From Stemphylium vesicarium (lineage: Eukaryota; Ascomycota; Dothideomycetes; Pleosporales; Pleosporaceae): 64,000 bases of DNA. Positions 45,076-56,540 of the stretch are shown here, one piece after another (position 1 is the first letter of the stretch; each line of letters starts with the position of its first letter). A model generated the notes under the pieces. That model had not been told where the DNA came from, did not search any database, and worked only from the letters and a program-made list of their open reading frames with translations. Position numbers and translations under genes: made by a program. Location of the stretch: positions 103,979-167,978 of the forward strand of contig QXCR01000057.1 in NCBI GenBank assembly GCA_004380135.1. The letters run 5' to 3'.

Positions 45076-48000
45076 TCAACTCTCCAAATCATATAGCAAG
45101 CACCCTCCGGTGCGGAAATTATATACAAAAGCCTTACCAACGGCTTCCTCTTCGTCTCCACCCCCTTTGCCTTCCATCCATTTTGCCCTGTAGCCTAGTA
45201 ACAAGTCATGCAGCTCTTGCAGGTACTTTCTCTCCGCCAACGGCATCTTCTGAATGAAATAGCGCCATGATTCTGGGTCGCTGAGTCGGGTCTCTTTGAT
45301 GAGATTCATGACCTCTTCTTTCGATTCGATCGCGGCGATAGGCGCCGATTGGAAGGCTGAAAGGAGGTCTGCGGAGCGGGACTGCGCGGCTTCGACGATG
45401 GACCATTTGTTTGACTTTTTGGAACGGTGTTGGGCGATAAGCACATCGACGTTGGCTTTTGCGTTATTGGGTGTTTGTGTGGGGGCTGGAGGTGCGGCTT
45501 TGATCAAACGAGCTGCCGTACCCTCGCGCTCTTCCCGGTCGCGGAGTTCGTTGCGAAGGTAGTTGAAGAGGTCGGCACTGCGCATATCCGTGTCTTCCTT
45601 CTTGGCGATGGACTTCACCTTGAGCTCGGGTTTCTCCGGCGCAACGCCGTGCTTGATCACGATCACCCAACTGTGCCTGTCATCCCGGTAGTGGCGGAGT
45701 ATGTCTTCGACCGAATGCGCGTCGATGGCGAGCTCTGCGGTGTATCCATGAGATATAAGGTCTGCTACCATTTTGATGCCGGTAGATCGTAGAACGCTAG
45801 GGTCGAAACTGGCGACTAGGCAGTCGCAGCGGCGGGGCATCCACGAGATGGAGGTGTCCTCCTCAGCATGTTTCCTCAAGAACGTTGACTTTTCGGGCTT
45901 CTTAATGTATCGAGCCATGGAGTTGACTAGTCTATCCCATCCCAGGTTTACACCAACCGCATGGTATGCTGGTGCTGGATGCGCATGAGTGGAGGCCTTG
46001 GGACGGTACTCTTCAATCAGTTTATCGTATCGACCCCCTGCAGCAAGTACCTCTCTTTGCTTTGTGTCGAAAAGGCATTGGAACAGTATTCCGCCGGAAT
46101 AGAACCGTTCGTTGAAGCTGCTGAGAACGCTGATGTACACCTTGCGCTTCACATTCCAAAGCTTCATGTAATTGACCACTGATGAAAGATGCGAAAAGAT
46201 TGCATCTGTTCGCTCAACATACTTTGTGCCATCGAAGAGTCTCCGCAGTTTTGCAAACGCCTTTTCTGGCGTGTCGCGCCAATCGAACCTTGCGAGGTCG
46301 TCCAACGACGTTGACGCAATCCCGATGTCGGAAGAACGCAGTTGGTTGCGGATTGAGGACCAGTTGTTCTTCCGAATGTTGAGCTGGCTAAGCACAGCCT
46401 TGACCGCTGTACGCTTTGGAGCAGGAATACGGCAAAACTCCATGATCATGTCGAGAAGATCCGCATGATTGAGATGAAAACACATCGGGGTTGATCGGAA
46501 CGAAGGGAATTCATCGATGATCTCGTCAACCACTTTCAGCACCTCTGATTCCTTGAGAGCAAGATCGATCGCATCGTATGAGAGGATGTCAAAGTCTGCC
46601 TCGCCGTTGCTACGCGGAGCACTTCCAATGTAGTTTTCACGGTAAACATGACTGATCGTAAACGTCTTTTCAAGAAAAGCCCCACCTCGACCGATGCTGC
46701 GTGCATACGGCAACGTGAGATCATAAGGAAGCTGAACAAGGGTCCCCGAGGGATCGAAAAGCTTCACAGCGTGAGTGTCTGCGTAATGATCCGACCATGG
46801 CAATAACGCTTGGCGTTGTATCTCCACCGCACCATGGCTTCGGAAGATCATCATCAATCTGTCCTTGACAAGATTTTGTAGAAGCACCTCATTGACTTTG
46901 AGAGGTTGGGCCGCCGCGGTTAGGTCCCAAGCATGATCTCTTGCTTGTGTATCAGGCTTCTGCGAGAACAACGCAGCCATCATCTTCGCGTAATGGGGGG
47001 AATTGCGATCGGATAGAGCCTTTAGTGCTTCCTTCACGGCCTCATCCTCCATCTGAACAGGCACCTTGCCGCTTCTCAGAAGCTCGATACAGCCTGGTCT
47101 TTCGGAAGGTCGGTGGCTGATAAGTGATTTGATGATATCGCCCTGGAGCGCTTTCTCGGGTGTTTCAAACTCTAGTGGAAGATCATGTTTTCGCTCGCGC
47201 AAAGAACGAATGACCTTGTCTCTTTCCATAGCCGTTCTTAGAGGGAAGCACATCTCGAAGAAGATGATGCCCATGGAGTACATGTCCACTTTGTTGTTGT
47301 AGTCTCCAGTAACGCTAGAGCTTAGCTCAGGGGCCACGTAAAGAGCAGTGCCGACACTCCTTGTCATATCGCCGCCATCCTGGTTGTCGTTTGATGATTT
47401 GGTGGACGGCCTTTGGTACTGTCCGCTGGTAGCTAGTCCAAAGTCTCCAATTTTCGGGATCTTAGCCAAGTCAATGAAGACATTGTCAGGTTTGAGGTCG
47501 CGGTGAATGATGCCGTGTCCATGTATATGAGAGAGCCCTTCAAGAATTTGCCGAAATAATTTCCAGTATTCCTCCGGTTCATCGTATAATCCATTACGAA
47601 TAAGATCACGGAGCGTCTGCTTTTCGCAAAACTCCATCTGGATGTATAGGATCGATCTTGACTTGATAGCATTAGAGTCGGACATGGCACGCCTCTTGAT
47701 GGCTGGCGAGATTTGGCCAATGCTGGCGGAACCACTTTCATCCTCGGAATCGGATCCAAAGATGACGGCACCGACATCGTCCTCCGACTCTGCGTCAGAA
47801 CCAAATTCTATCTTGGGGTAGCCGCTAGAGCTGATGAAGTCCAGTCCAGCTGCAGTCTTGCTATAGCCGCCACCGTCAGTCGTAGTGCCTGGTGAGACAT
47901 CTGAGCCCCAGTCAGACTCATCCCCATCTGACGATCCGGATTCGTCGTCGTCATCGTCGTCCGCTTCAGCTTCCGGCCACGCTGTATAATAACGCACTAC

Positions 48001-49978
48001 ACAGCTATGGTTGAGCCGTGATAGGAGCATTACTTCGGAGAGGACCTCGTCCAACGCAGAAGCAGATTTCTGCTTGATCTTTTTGATAGCGTATAGACGG
48101 CCATCAACCTTGTTGCGAGCTTTCACTACCTCGCCGTATCCGCCTTTACCCAGTCGTCCTTGTTCGACCCAATCGTTCGCATATCGCGAATAAGTTGGTA
48201 TCATAGCCGACGAAGATTCGCGCCGTAGCCTGTACCGACCCAGCGAGGTGGAAGAATTCCTGGATCTTGTAGGTTCGGCAGGCCGCTCGTAGACATCGAC
48301 GTCGTCGCGCAGAAACTCAGATGGAATGAGGTCGAAGGCGGAATGTCGTTTCTTGGGATCTGGCTTGAAGAACTTGCGGAGGACCTCCTGCAACGGCTCT
48401 GAACATCCTTGAATATCAGATAGATCTTTCGGTGAGTTGTATTTCTCGGGCGCATCAACGCCGAAGAGCATCTGCAGGAAAACGATCCCCAAGTCCCATA
48501 CGTCCGTTTTACGGGTGTGTGGGAAGCCCTGTGAAAGCTCAGGTGCTGTCCAGTAAAACGAACGTGTGGACTTCGTTGAGAAGATTTCCTTGCCTAAGCT
48601 CTGTAGACGATATAGAGAGTCTTGGTAGCTAGCATCGGCGAGATGCACTGTTATGCCACCACCCGCAGACCTCTTGAGCAGGATGTTGTGAGGGTGAAGA
48701 CGTTTGTGGACGATGCCATTGCGATGGTAGTAGTCCAAGGCCTCCAGGAGCTCGATGGTCCAGGACCGGACTCTGGCAACTTGAAGTGGCCCATCATCAG
48801 TGAGTCGCTCGCCTAGAGAGCCTCGATCGGCGTGCTCCATCAGGACACTAATGTCCCATCCGAAATCGGGCAGATGCTCCACTTTGAAGTCCAGCACTGT
48901 CATGATAGCAGCTTGTCGTAACCGCTTCACTTCTTCCATCTCGTCTTCGAACTCCATGATGGCTTTTTTGAGTTCAGAATCGGCAGCGGCGTCTCCCCCT
49001 TCCACTCGAGCGCGCTTCAATACCAAAGTCAGCGCTGTCGAGGTCCCTACCGGTTTGACCAATAATTCTTCGGTGAGAGGCCCAGAGCGGAAGGGAAGTG
49101 GATTCTCAACTGCAGTGCACTGGATAGTGGTCTCCTCGTGCTGGATGAAGATGGTCCTGTCGAAGGGTATATAGTTGATGCTGTCTCCACCAGGAAACTC
49201 CGGGGGTGGAGTCATAGCCGACGCGCGGTTCTTCTTGCGCTTCGCCATCTGGTCTTTCCGTCGCATCTCATCGCCAACCATCTGTTGTAAAAGACGCTGC
49301 TCCTGTGCCCTTTCCTCGTCCAGTTTCTTCTGCTGCTCTTCTTCTTGCAGTCGTAACTGTTCGGCCGCGGCGGCTTCTTGCATGGCTCGTTCCGCATCCA
49401 GATTCTCATAGGTGCCATCCGTCTCACGCACAGCAATCTCATCTTCGAGAATTTCCTGGATGGCGGTTGCGATGTCGTACATCATGACTTCGCCGACCAA
49501 TTGTTGAGGTCGAGTTTTGAGCAGGCCATAGAGCTTGTCCCAGGTGCTTTTCCTCAAACTGCTGCAGTCCTCCAGAGTAAGGGTAGGTAGTGATTTTGGA
49601 TAAGTAGCGGTAAGCTTGGCACAAAGTGTCACGAAAATCTTCTCATTAGAGAAGGATGTCAGTTTCAACCGCAATACGCGATCAGTAGTTTTCTGTTCCG
49701 GATTAGAGGCTGAATCGAAGCCGATCGACAGTAAGCGGAGATAGGTCAGCACTTACACTCCATGCACCTCTGGCTTCTGATTCCTCATAGTCGTCCATAA
49801 AGACAGCCTTCAGGACTTCGCGTTCGTCTTCCTGTGCCTTCTCGTAGGTTTCGGAGGGCTGGGAGACGAGTGGTGGTCGCGCTTCCCCGATAGGACTCGT
49901 CGCATCCATATCGTCTGCGCCTGCGGGGGTTGATGCATGTTGCGGTTGTTTCTTGGTCTTTGGTGTTTGCGGTGCCAT
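45076..49978 (-). CDS. GCN2: eIF2-alpha kinase Gcn2 (cpc-3)
   Basis: Two exons on the minus strand, 49759-49978 and 45076-49709, with a 49-bp intron whose donor is TGGA|GTGTAA, give 1617 residues. Gcn2 senses uncharged tRNA and phosphorylates eIF2-alpha, starting the cross-pathway amino-acid response. Order: RWD domain for Gcn1 binding (EVLKAVFMDDYEESEARGAW...LRLKLTSFSNEKIFVTL), a coiled Glu/Gln/Arg-rich linker, a pseudokinase (~255-560) with HKRLHPHN in place of HRDLKPEN and LADASY in place of DFG, the active kinase from ~586 (GKGGYGEVVKARN, AIKKIKQ, HRDLKPDNVFID at ~810, KIGDFGLA) with an acidic Asp/Ser insert, a histidyl-tRNA-synthetase-like domain from ~1013 (PLRV-like QALLPWSDHYADTHAVKLFD, HVYRENYIGS, AAGGRYDKLI), and a C-terminal dimer/ribosome-binding domain. 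Confidence 0.96.
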
Positions 49979-50547
49979 AGTGGGCTACTTGTGGACGATT
50001 GAAAAGACCGTCATCTAAAGGGTATTGACGGAGAGACTAGCAGCCATGGCTGCTGCCCTTCACACTGCAGGCATTTCGGTTGGTATATAGAGAAGTGAGA
50101 GGATAGGGGTATGACGGAATGTAGAGACTTCGCGGCCAGCGCATGCACAGTTGTGAAGTAGCGGTCGGTGGGGGCGGTATGTTGGCGAGCCCCGCCATCC
50201 TGGGACCGATTCCGCGCCATCCCTGCAGGTGCGAGTTGAGCCGCCGGACGCGACTTGGTTGCGCCCCGAGCACGACAGGGCACACAACAAACAGCATCGC
50301 GACTTCGATTTGCGTGGTGAGGCATGTGAAGGTAGTCGCATAGCGTCTTGAATGCACTTTTGATAATTTTGGGGGTTAGAGCTACGTCATAACGGCCCTT
50401 CTCTCTACTAGCCCCATAGCCCTTGTTTTCAGCGAGTAAACAAGCCGCCAAACACACTGGGCATTATACCCACACGTCGCAGCCAGGACCACCACCACCA
50501 CTCCTCAACATCTCCCACCCAGCCACGTCGGGGAAGACAACGTCACC
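49979..50547. promoter_or_regulatory. divergent upstream region (GCN2 / Cut12)
   Basis: A 569-bp head-to-head interval. Small overlapping frames on both strands have no recognisable motif. Control sites are not identified. Confidence 0.4.
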
Positions 50548-52506
50548 ATGTTTTCGTGGATTACGGGCCCACGTATTACGAACGTGATAGAGGATCTGCA
50601 GCCTGGTAGGCCGCCTCATCCTGCGCGCCTGTGAGATTGGCTAATCCTAGCAGAAGACAACTACGAGTCCACCTTCATCGAGCCCCCAGAGACGCCCGCC
50701 CACCAGTTCGCCGTCAAGGCCTTTAAACATGCCATCTTCGGCACACCTGCGCCTGAAGAGGCAAAAGACGTATCAAAGAAAAGCGAGCGGAAAGCAAAGG
50801 TAGATGCAGCCAACGCGAAAGCCTTTGCACTCCCTCCGCCCAAGGAGAATGGCCCCCCTATCTCCCCGTCGAAACAGCCAGGCGGCATCCTCATGACGCC
50901 GGGCACTGCCAGCAAGGGAAGGAAGCAGGTGTCGTTTGGCTCGCAAGTGGTGGACAATGAGGGCAAGCGCGGCAACATTGGCAAGAGCGGCATACCCAGC
51001 GACTGCCCTGGAAAGTTTCCTAGCCCTTGGACTCCGGGCACCCAACTCAAACTCGACCCTGACAGCGAACAACGGCCGCGCACCCGCCTCACCGAAGCCC
51101 TGTTGGACGCACGCACGACCACACAGCCCAAGTCGGGGCAGAAGCCCAAGGCGAGGGATGACAGCGACATCACCATTGATCTAGGAGCTCCACGTTCCGA
51201 GTCTGGCAAATACTGGAAGGAGCAATACGAGAGCTATGCGGACAAGAGCGAGAAGGAGATGAAGAAGGTCATCGCCAAGCAACAATTGGCCAAGAAGTTT
51301 GCCATGAAGAAGGATACCGAAGTGACGGAGCTTGTGACCAAGCTGGAGCAAGAGCGCAAGCGATACAGACAACGCGAAAAGGACTTGGAGCAGCAGAACA
51401 AAGATCTCCAAGAGCGCCTTCGCCAGGCCATGGCCGAGAGCATGTCGTCAAGTATCGAGATTGCAGCACTCAAGGCACGAGTGACTGTCCTGGAATCAAC
51501 CAACTCTACGCCTTCCTCCGTGCTCCAACAGAGCAAAGCACCATTTGAAATCTACGAAGATGCAAACAAGGAAACCTCGCGACCTCCTTTGCGCGGGCTG
51601 GACCTGGATCATGAAGCTTCGTTCGTTCCATCCAACAGCATGGCCTCATCCACCAAAGAAAACTCATCTCCAAAGCCTCGTCGTCATCGCCGCGGTACTA
51701 TTCCCGATACCCTGAATCGACCCGTCATGCCTTCCAGACTAGGTACAGCAGAGGGAGAGGCCTCCATCATCCTGGGCAAGTCGCCTCGCGCGCCTCCACG
51801 GCCGTTTGAAGCCACCCTTGACAAAGCGCTCTCACCCGCTCAGCAAGAGACACAACCCAAGTCGCCCTTGAAGACCCACAGACCTGAACCAACTAAAGAG
51901 AACCACACGCCCAAATCGCCACCTGCGATACCACCTTCCAGTCCGCTTCCTGTCCCATCTCCCGGTATGGATCCGTGGATGGAGATGAACAACAATAGCT
52001 CGATAGGGCAAATAGACAAGATGGCAATGCCCATTTCCACAGGCCAGCCATACACGAGGCCCGAGTGGAATCCACCACCAAAGAAGAATCACCGAGTGAC
52101 AAAGTCCATTTCCCATGCTAAGGCAACGGAAACCGTCCGACAAGAAAAGCCTGCAGCAATAGAGCAGAAGGCGGAAGTCTCAAGGCGAAAAGATCGTACG
52201 ACTGAAAAAGCCACCCATGTTTCTGAGCTCGAAGCAACTTCGGTGGCATTGAAGAGGGAAGTCAAGCACAACAATGGTGCATCAAGGGAGCAGGCACCTA
52301 AGAAGGCTGAGGCGAGCTCGCGCCAACCTCCTACCGACTCCAAGTTCGATGCCTCAAAGACCACAACACATCATGCGGAAGGATCTGCACAAGTCAAACA
52401 AGACCGAAATCAGATGCTACCCGTCGACCGCAAAGCACTGGCGAGGCAACGGCTGGAGGAGAGGAAGAAGCAGAGGAAGAATGGCGCCACGATGGTAGGC
52501 TCATAA
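50548..52506 (+). CDS. Cut12-family spindle pole body protein
   Basis: Exons 50548-50605 and 50651-52506 give 637 residues. The acceptor is a tandem NAGNAG (TAGCAG), so a form one residue shorter, starting at 50654, is equally possible. Fission-yeast Cut12 is a spindle pole body component that controls mitotic commitment through polo kinase. The N-terminal family hallmark is visible: MFSWITGPR, then PPETPAHQFAVKAFKHAIFG and a Pro/Gly block GGILMTPGTASKGRKQVSFG. A long coiled coil covers ~210-320 (KYWKEQYESYADKSEKEMKK, EQERKRYRQREKDLEQQNKD). The remaining half is disordered, Ser/Pro/Lys-rich, and ends with ARQRLEERKKQRKNG. Confidence 0.85.
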
Positions 52507-52800
52507 TTTTGGGTTTGGACATGGAGTTGGTGGTATTAGATTCATTGGGCTCTCGCCTTTTTACTGATTTGTTTTGGGACGACTGCATTGCTTACTGGAG
52601 TAAACTCTATCCCACGGATATTCTACTGGGAACCGCACGATACCTCTACACGCGTTCTTTACAGAATTCATTCAATATTCATACATCCTTCATGCGTCTA
52701 ATGCCGTTCGCTCGTACAACATGCAAGTGGATATCATCCCAGAAAAACGCCCTGTAAATGCCAAAACGACACCACGCTATGCTACACACCTGCCCACTCT

Positions 52801-53925
52801 TCACTTCTTCCCCGCAGCAATCTCCTCCAACGCTTTATAAACTGGGACAGCACTCTTCTCCAACTGCGCCCTCTGAAAAGAGGTCATCTTGCCCAAAACA
52901 TACTTGCTCACAACATTCGGATCCCTACTCTCGGGTCTCCCAATACCCACACCAACCCTCCACCACTTGACACCGCCAAGTTGTTGCTGACAGCTCTTAA
53001 TGCCATTATGCCCCTTCGCACTCGCCGCCCCATCTCTAATCGTAACCTTGCCTAGCGTAGATTCCAACTCATCATGGACAACCACCAACCGCCCTTGCAA
53101 ACTGCTCTCCCCACTAACCCTGCGTATATCCCTCAGCCACTCATTATACGCCCTCTTCACACCGTTTCCACTCACGTTCATCAGGCTGGCGGATTGCCAG
53201 AAGGTCCAGTCTTCGTAGACGTCAGGTTCGGATTCTACGCGCCGGAAGCCCATCAGGCTGAAGGACATGTGTGTGGGTGGAGGGCGCGAGACCAGCCCTG
53301 AAAGCCCCTTTTGAAAGGGTGTGTAGCTCTTTGCGTGCGATAGGTGTGAGGTTAGGATGTGGCCGGCGGAATGCAGCGTGTTGGAGAAGGAGGCGCCTGG
53401 GTTGCCGATTGAGGCCACGAGGAGGGGATAGGCGGTTTGGGCGGCGGGTTTCGCCATTATGGAGGGAGGGAGCGTTGCGGGGTGCTTTTGTTTTGGTGGG
53501 TTGTTTGGGGGTTTGCGGGGTGGGGATTCGACGTCGGTGTCCGTGGGTGAGGGAAGAGCAGAGTCGTGGCGTTGTCTCTTCTGCTGGCGCTTTTCTTTGC
53601 GGTTTAGAAGTGTTTGTGGGGTAGGAAATTGTTCGTCGGTACTGTGGCTCGTGGGGTGTGGTGTTTTATCTTGGGAAATGTCAAGACTGGATACGGCTCG
53701 GGCAAGCTCTTCTTCCTGTTTCTTCTTCTTCTGTTGATGCTTTTCCCTCCGAATTTGCTTGGCCGTCTTTTGCGCGGTAAATCTGCCGCTCTCGCCGCTG
53801 TCGTAGGAGTCGTCTTCTGTTGTTGGGGCTTCGGGATTTTTGGCTCCAGCCTGCAGATCGGTGGCAGGGATTAGCGGCATTGCTGTAGGGCTGGCCACGT
53901 GCGCACGTGTGATCGCGTTTGACAT
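52801..53925 (-). CDS. peptidyl-tRNA hydrolase (Pth1 type) with long charged N-terminal extension
   Basis: Intronless frame. From the ATG at 53925 (MSNAITRAHVASPTAMPLIP) the protein has 374 residues; the frame is open further up to 54084. Pth1 enzymes cleave peptidyl-tRNA released from stalled ribosomes. The catalytic domain begins at about residue 157 (AKPAAQTAYPLLVASIGNPG), with ASLMNVSGNGVKRAYNEW, VVVHDELESTLGKVTIRDG (catalytic Asp region) and AKGHNGIKSCQQQLGGVKWW. Bacterial and yeast Pth1 are about 190-200 residues. The extra ~156 residues here are Lys/Gln/Glu-rich (KQIRREKHQQKKKKQEEELA) and look like an RNA- or ribosome-binding tail, which is inference. An internal ATG at 53457 would give a classic-length enzyme. 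Confidence 0.85.
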   Translation of the reverse strand: MSNAITRAHVASPTAMPLIPATDLQAGAKNPEAPTTEDDSYDSGESGRFTAQKTAKQIRREKHQQKKKKQEEELARAVSSLDISQDKTPHPTSHSTDEQFPTPQTLLNRKEKRQQKRQRHDSALPSPTDTDVESPPRKPPNNPPKQKHPATLPPSIMAKPAAQTAYPLLVASIGNPGASFSNTLHSAGHILTSHLSHAKSYTPFQKGLSGLVSRPPPTHMSFSLMGFRRVESEPDVYEDWTFWQSASLMNVSGNGVKRAYNEWLRDIRRVSGESSLQGRLVVVHDELESTLGKVTIRDGAASAKGHNGIKSCQQQLGGVKWWRVGVGIGRPESRDPNVVSKYVLGKMTSFQRAQLEKSAVPVYKALEEIAAGKK

Positions 53926-54425
53926 GGCTTGGGACGAATGCGAAGATGCGGGAGTGATGGTGTGCACATTTTGAGGGACTAAGCTACTTGTACTAATCTG
54001 TGCAGTATTGAAGGAACATTGTGAAACGATCCATGGTTCGTCATAGCAGACACTGTAAAGCATGTCACACACAGCCACAGCCACATGTAAGAGTCATAGT
54101 GGATTGGTAAGGGCGCAAACGAAATCGCTTTGTGGTAAGCCGCCCTTTTCTCGGCCAACATTCTGATATGTCATCATCAGGGATATGTGAAAGCCCTTCT
54201 TGCAAAGCTCGACTGCGAGATTGACTTTGGACGAGAATCGGACGGAGCAGATCGCGGATTCTCTTGGCGCACATCATCGTTCAGGAACCAGGGTCCAGGA
54301 TGCGTATCTGACTTTCGCAAAACCACTGACACTCGCCACCTGCGCGTGCACTAGCACTTTTCCCACATCGCCTTCTCACACGCTACATCGAGTATACCGG
54401 TCTTCAGACGCTCGCAGTCACGAAC
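53926..54425. promoter_or_regulatory. divergent upstream region (Pth / Rad14)
   Basis: A 500-bp head-to-head interval. The last ~80 bp before Rad14 are C/T/A-rich as in fungal leaders. No defined site. Confidence 0.4.
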
Positions 54426-55667
54426 ATGTCCGGACGACCAGCAACGCCACCGCGAGCGACTCGCTCAGCGGGTAAGCTTCCTCCGAACCCTCCGACTCCA
54501 GAGCAGATTAGGCGCATGGAAGAGGCTCGACTCAGAGCAAAGGCGACTGCACAACAAGCTCAGGCATCCAAGCCATCTCCAGCACCTGTCGCAGGCACTA
54601 AGCGCGGATACTCCTCTATTACCGCATCACAAACACCCGCAACACTTCGAAATGCCGCCGCCGCATCTCCTCAGAAGCGCGATCAAAATGGCTTCATACA
54701 GCCGCCGTCAAATGACTACATCCAACCGGCGAAGAAATACGCCAGGAAGGACTTTATCGACTATGATTTCAGTAAGATGACGGACACCAAGGGTGGTTTC
54801 TTGGGCGCCGTGGACGATCCTCATAATAAGGCCATGTGGAAAGGACAGCCAAAGGAAGAACAGAGGCCTGATGGTATGACAATGGCAGAGTGGGAGAGGG
54901 AGCGTGTGAGGCGGAAGCTACGCGCAAACAGGGCAGGACCCTACGAGCCCGGTATCTCTATCTTAGATGCCGTCAACGGCAAAGAAGAAGAGGACGAGGA
55001 GGCAGCACTCTTAGAAGCCGCCGAGAATGCCGAAATCGAGAGCGGCACCTTCAAAGGTAAATACGGCGACGGCAAGCGCGACGTCAAAGGCAAATGCCGC
55101 GAATGCAACAACCTAGAAATCGACTGGAAATGGCAAGACATCTTCGGCATCGGCATCTGCAACATTTGCAAAGAAAAGCTCCCCGACAAATACTCTCTCC
55201 TCACCAAAACCGAAGCAAGAGACGACTACCTCCTCACCGACCCCGAACTTAAAGACGAAGAACTCCTCCCCCATCTTGAGCGGCCAAACCCCCACAAACA
55301 ATTCTTCCACCCCATGCAACTCTTCCTGCGTCTGCAGGTCGAAGCCTACGCCTTTAGTCCCGCGAAGTGGGGTTCTGCCGAGGCCCTTGACGAGGAGTAC
55401 GCGAAAAGACAGGTTGTTAGCAAGGAGCGGAAACAAAAGAAGTTTAAGAACAAACTGGAGGATTTGAAGAAAAGGACAAGAGTCGAAGCGTATAAACGAG
55501 CACGGTTGGCTGGTGATGGCGCAGATGCGCAGTTTGGGCAAAAGATCAAAGGACGCTATGACAGGCATGAGCATGAGTGGGGCAGGAGCGTGCTGGATCC
55601 TGAGACGGGTATGACGAGGAAGAGGTGTGAGGAGTGTGGGATGGAGGTTGAGGAGTTGGAGTTTTAG
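54426..55667 (+). CDS. RAD14: Rad14/XPA nucleotide-excision repair protein
   Basis: Intronless, 413 residues. Rad14/XPA binds damaged DNA and organises the repair complex with RPA, TFIIH and Rad1-Rad10. The zinc finger is at ~223-250: CREC...IDWKWQDIFGIGICNICK, followed by the conserved DKYSLLTKTEARDDYLLTDP, LKDEELLPHLERPNPHK and MQLFLRLQVEAYAFSPAKWG. The C-terminal part is a basic helix (KERKQKKFKNKLEDLKKRTR) and ends in a HEWG...CEECGMEVEELEF motif typical of fungal forms. The N-terminus has the XPA-type ExxRRMEEARLRAKA helix (QIRRMEEARLRAKATAQQAQ). Confidence 0.96.
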   Translation: MSGRPATPPRATRSAGKLPPNPPTPEQIRRMEEARLRAKATAQQAQASKPSPAPVAGTKRGYSSITASQTPATLRNAAAASPQKRDQNGFIQPPSNDYIQPAKKYARKDFIDYDFSKMTDTKGGFLGAVDDPHNKAMWKGQPKEEQRPDGMTMAEWERERVRRKLRANRAGPYEPGISILDAVNGKEEEDEEAALLEAAENAEIESGTFKGKYGDGKRDVKGKCRECNNLEIDWKWQDIFGIGICNICKEKLPDKYSLLTKTEARDDYLLTDPELKDEELLPHLERPNPHKQFFHPMQLFLRLQVEAYAFSPAKWGSAEALDEEYAKRQVVSKERKQKKFKNKLEDLKKRTRVEAYKRARLAGDGADAQFGQKIKGRYDRHEHEWGRSVLDPETGMTRKRCEECGMEVEELEF

Positions 55668-56035
55668 TCTTTCCGTCTTGGGGAAGGATGAAAGTGATAC
55701 CCTGATATTATATGTTTTTTTTTCGTTTTTCTGATGTTGTTAATACACTTTAGTTGGTTTTCTTGCTCTTCGCTTGAGCAACATGCTCGTATCCACGGCC
55801 CTTTGTACCTGTCTTTGCACCTGCTAGTCTGACTCGCGCTGACAAACAGCCCCACTTTCCACTTGCCACTCCCCACTTGAGCTTTACCCCTCACTTCGAT
55901 AATATCTGTTCCTGCCACGTATCCCACTCCCTCATCGTTGAACCGCTTCACATCCTTCCCCATTATACGCTGCTCGCTGGCCATTCGTGGTGATATTTTA
56001 TCAAATTTTAATTTTAGTCATCAATACCATCCCAA
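55668..56035. other. intergenic region between Rad14 and tRNA-Cys
   Basis: Rad14 3' region with T-runs (55709-55720), then about 300 bp with no recognised signal. Confidence 0.5.
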
Positions 56036-56123
56036 GGGCCGGTAACTCAGTGGTAGAGTGTAGGACTGCAGTTCACCATAACGTTCCGTTCCCGAAGTCA
56101 CCGGTTCGACTCCGGTTCGGCCC
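56036..56123 (+). tRNA. tRNA-Cys(GCA) with a 17-nt intron
   Basis: A 7-bp acceptor stem (GGGCCGG with TCGGCCC), a D arm ACTC-AGTGGTA-GAGT and a T arm ACCGG-TTCGACT-CCGGT are exact. The A box TAACTCAGTGG and B box GGTTCGACTCC are present. The anticodon GCA is at 56068-56070. A 17-nt intron at 56072-56088, after position 37, gives a mature tRNA of 71 nt before CCA. The anticodon stem then has A28-C42 mismatched and T27-G43 wobble, so the intron edge should be checked. The strength of the other arms makes the tRNA itself clear. Confidence 0.82.
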
Positions 56124-56540
56124 TTCCTTTTTGTGGAATCCAGAAGAGCGATTATGGGTTTGTTTCTTTTTACCTTGTTTTTTTCAAGCGAGGGCGGGGG
56201 GAGGTGTGGTGGCGCTTTCTTCGATCCACAACAGCAGCATGGTTACTGCAAAGGTTCTTATGGGGATTGTAGTCACTAGTGACTAATGCATAGTAGATTG
56301 ACTGGAGCATAATTGCCCTGCGATTTTCTCTGGCAGAACGCGCCGCTCAGCAAAGCATATCGGAATCTTTTTGCCCTGTACACATTCTAATTCTGAAGGA
56401 ATCGCGAGGTTAAGTTGAATTTAAGGGTAAAGAAGACTGGCTGTACACGATAATCCCAGCAAAAAGATTTTACTTTGCAGATAAAGGTGTTTCAACGTTC
56501 AACGATCATCACTTCCTCCCTCTTCCCTCCCCACATCCCC
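56124..56540. other. intergenic region after the tRNA
   Basis: A T-rich segment from 56126 (TTCCTTTTTG) may act as the polymerase III terminator. The rest shows no signal. Confidence 0.5.
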
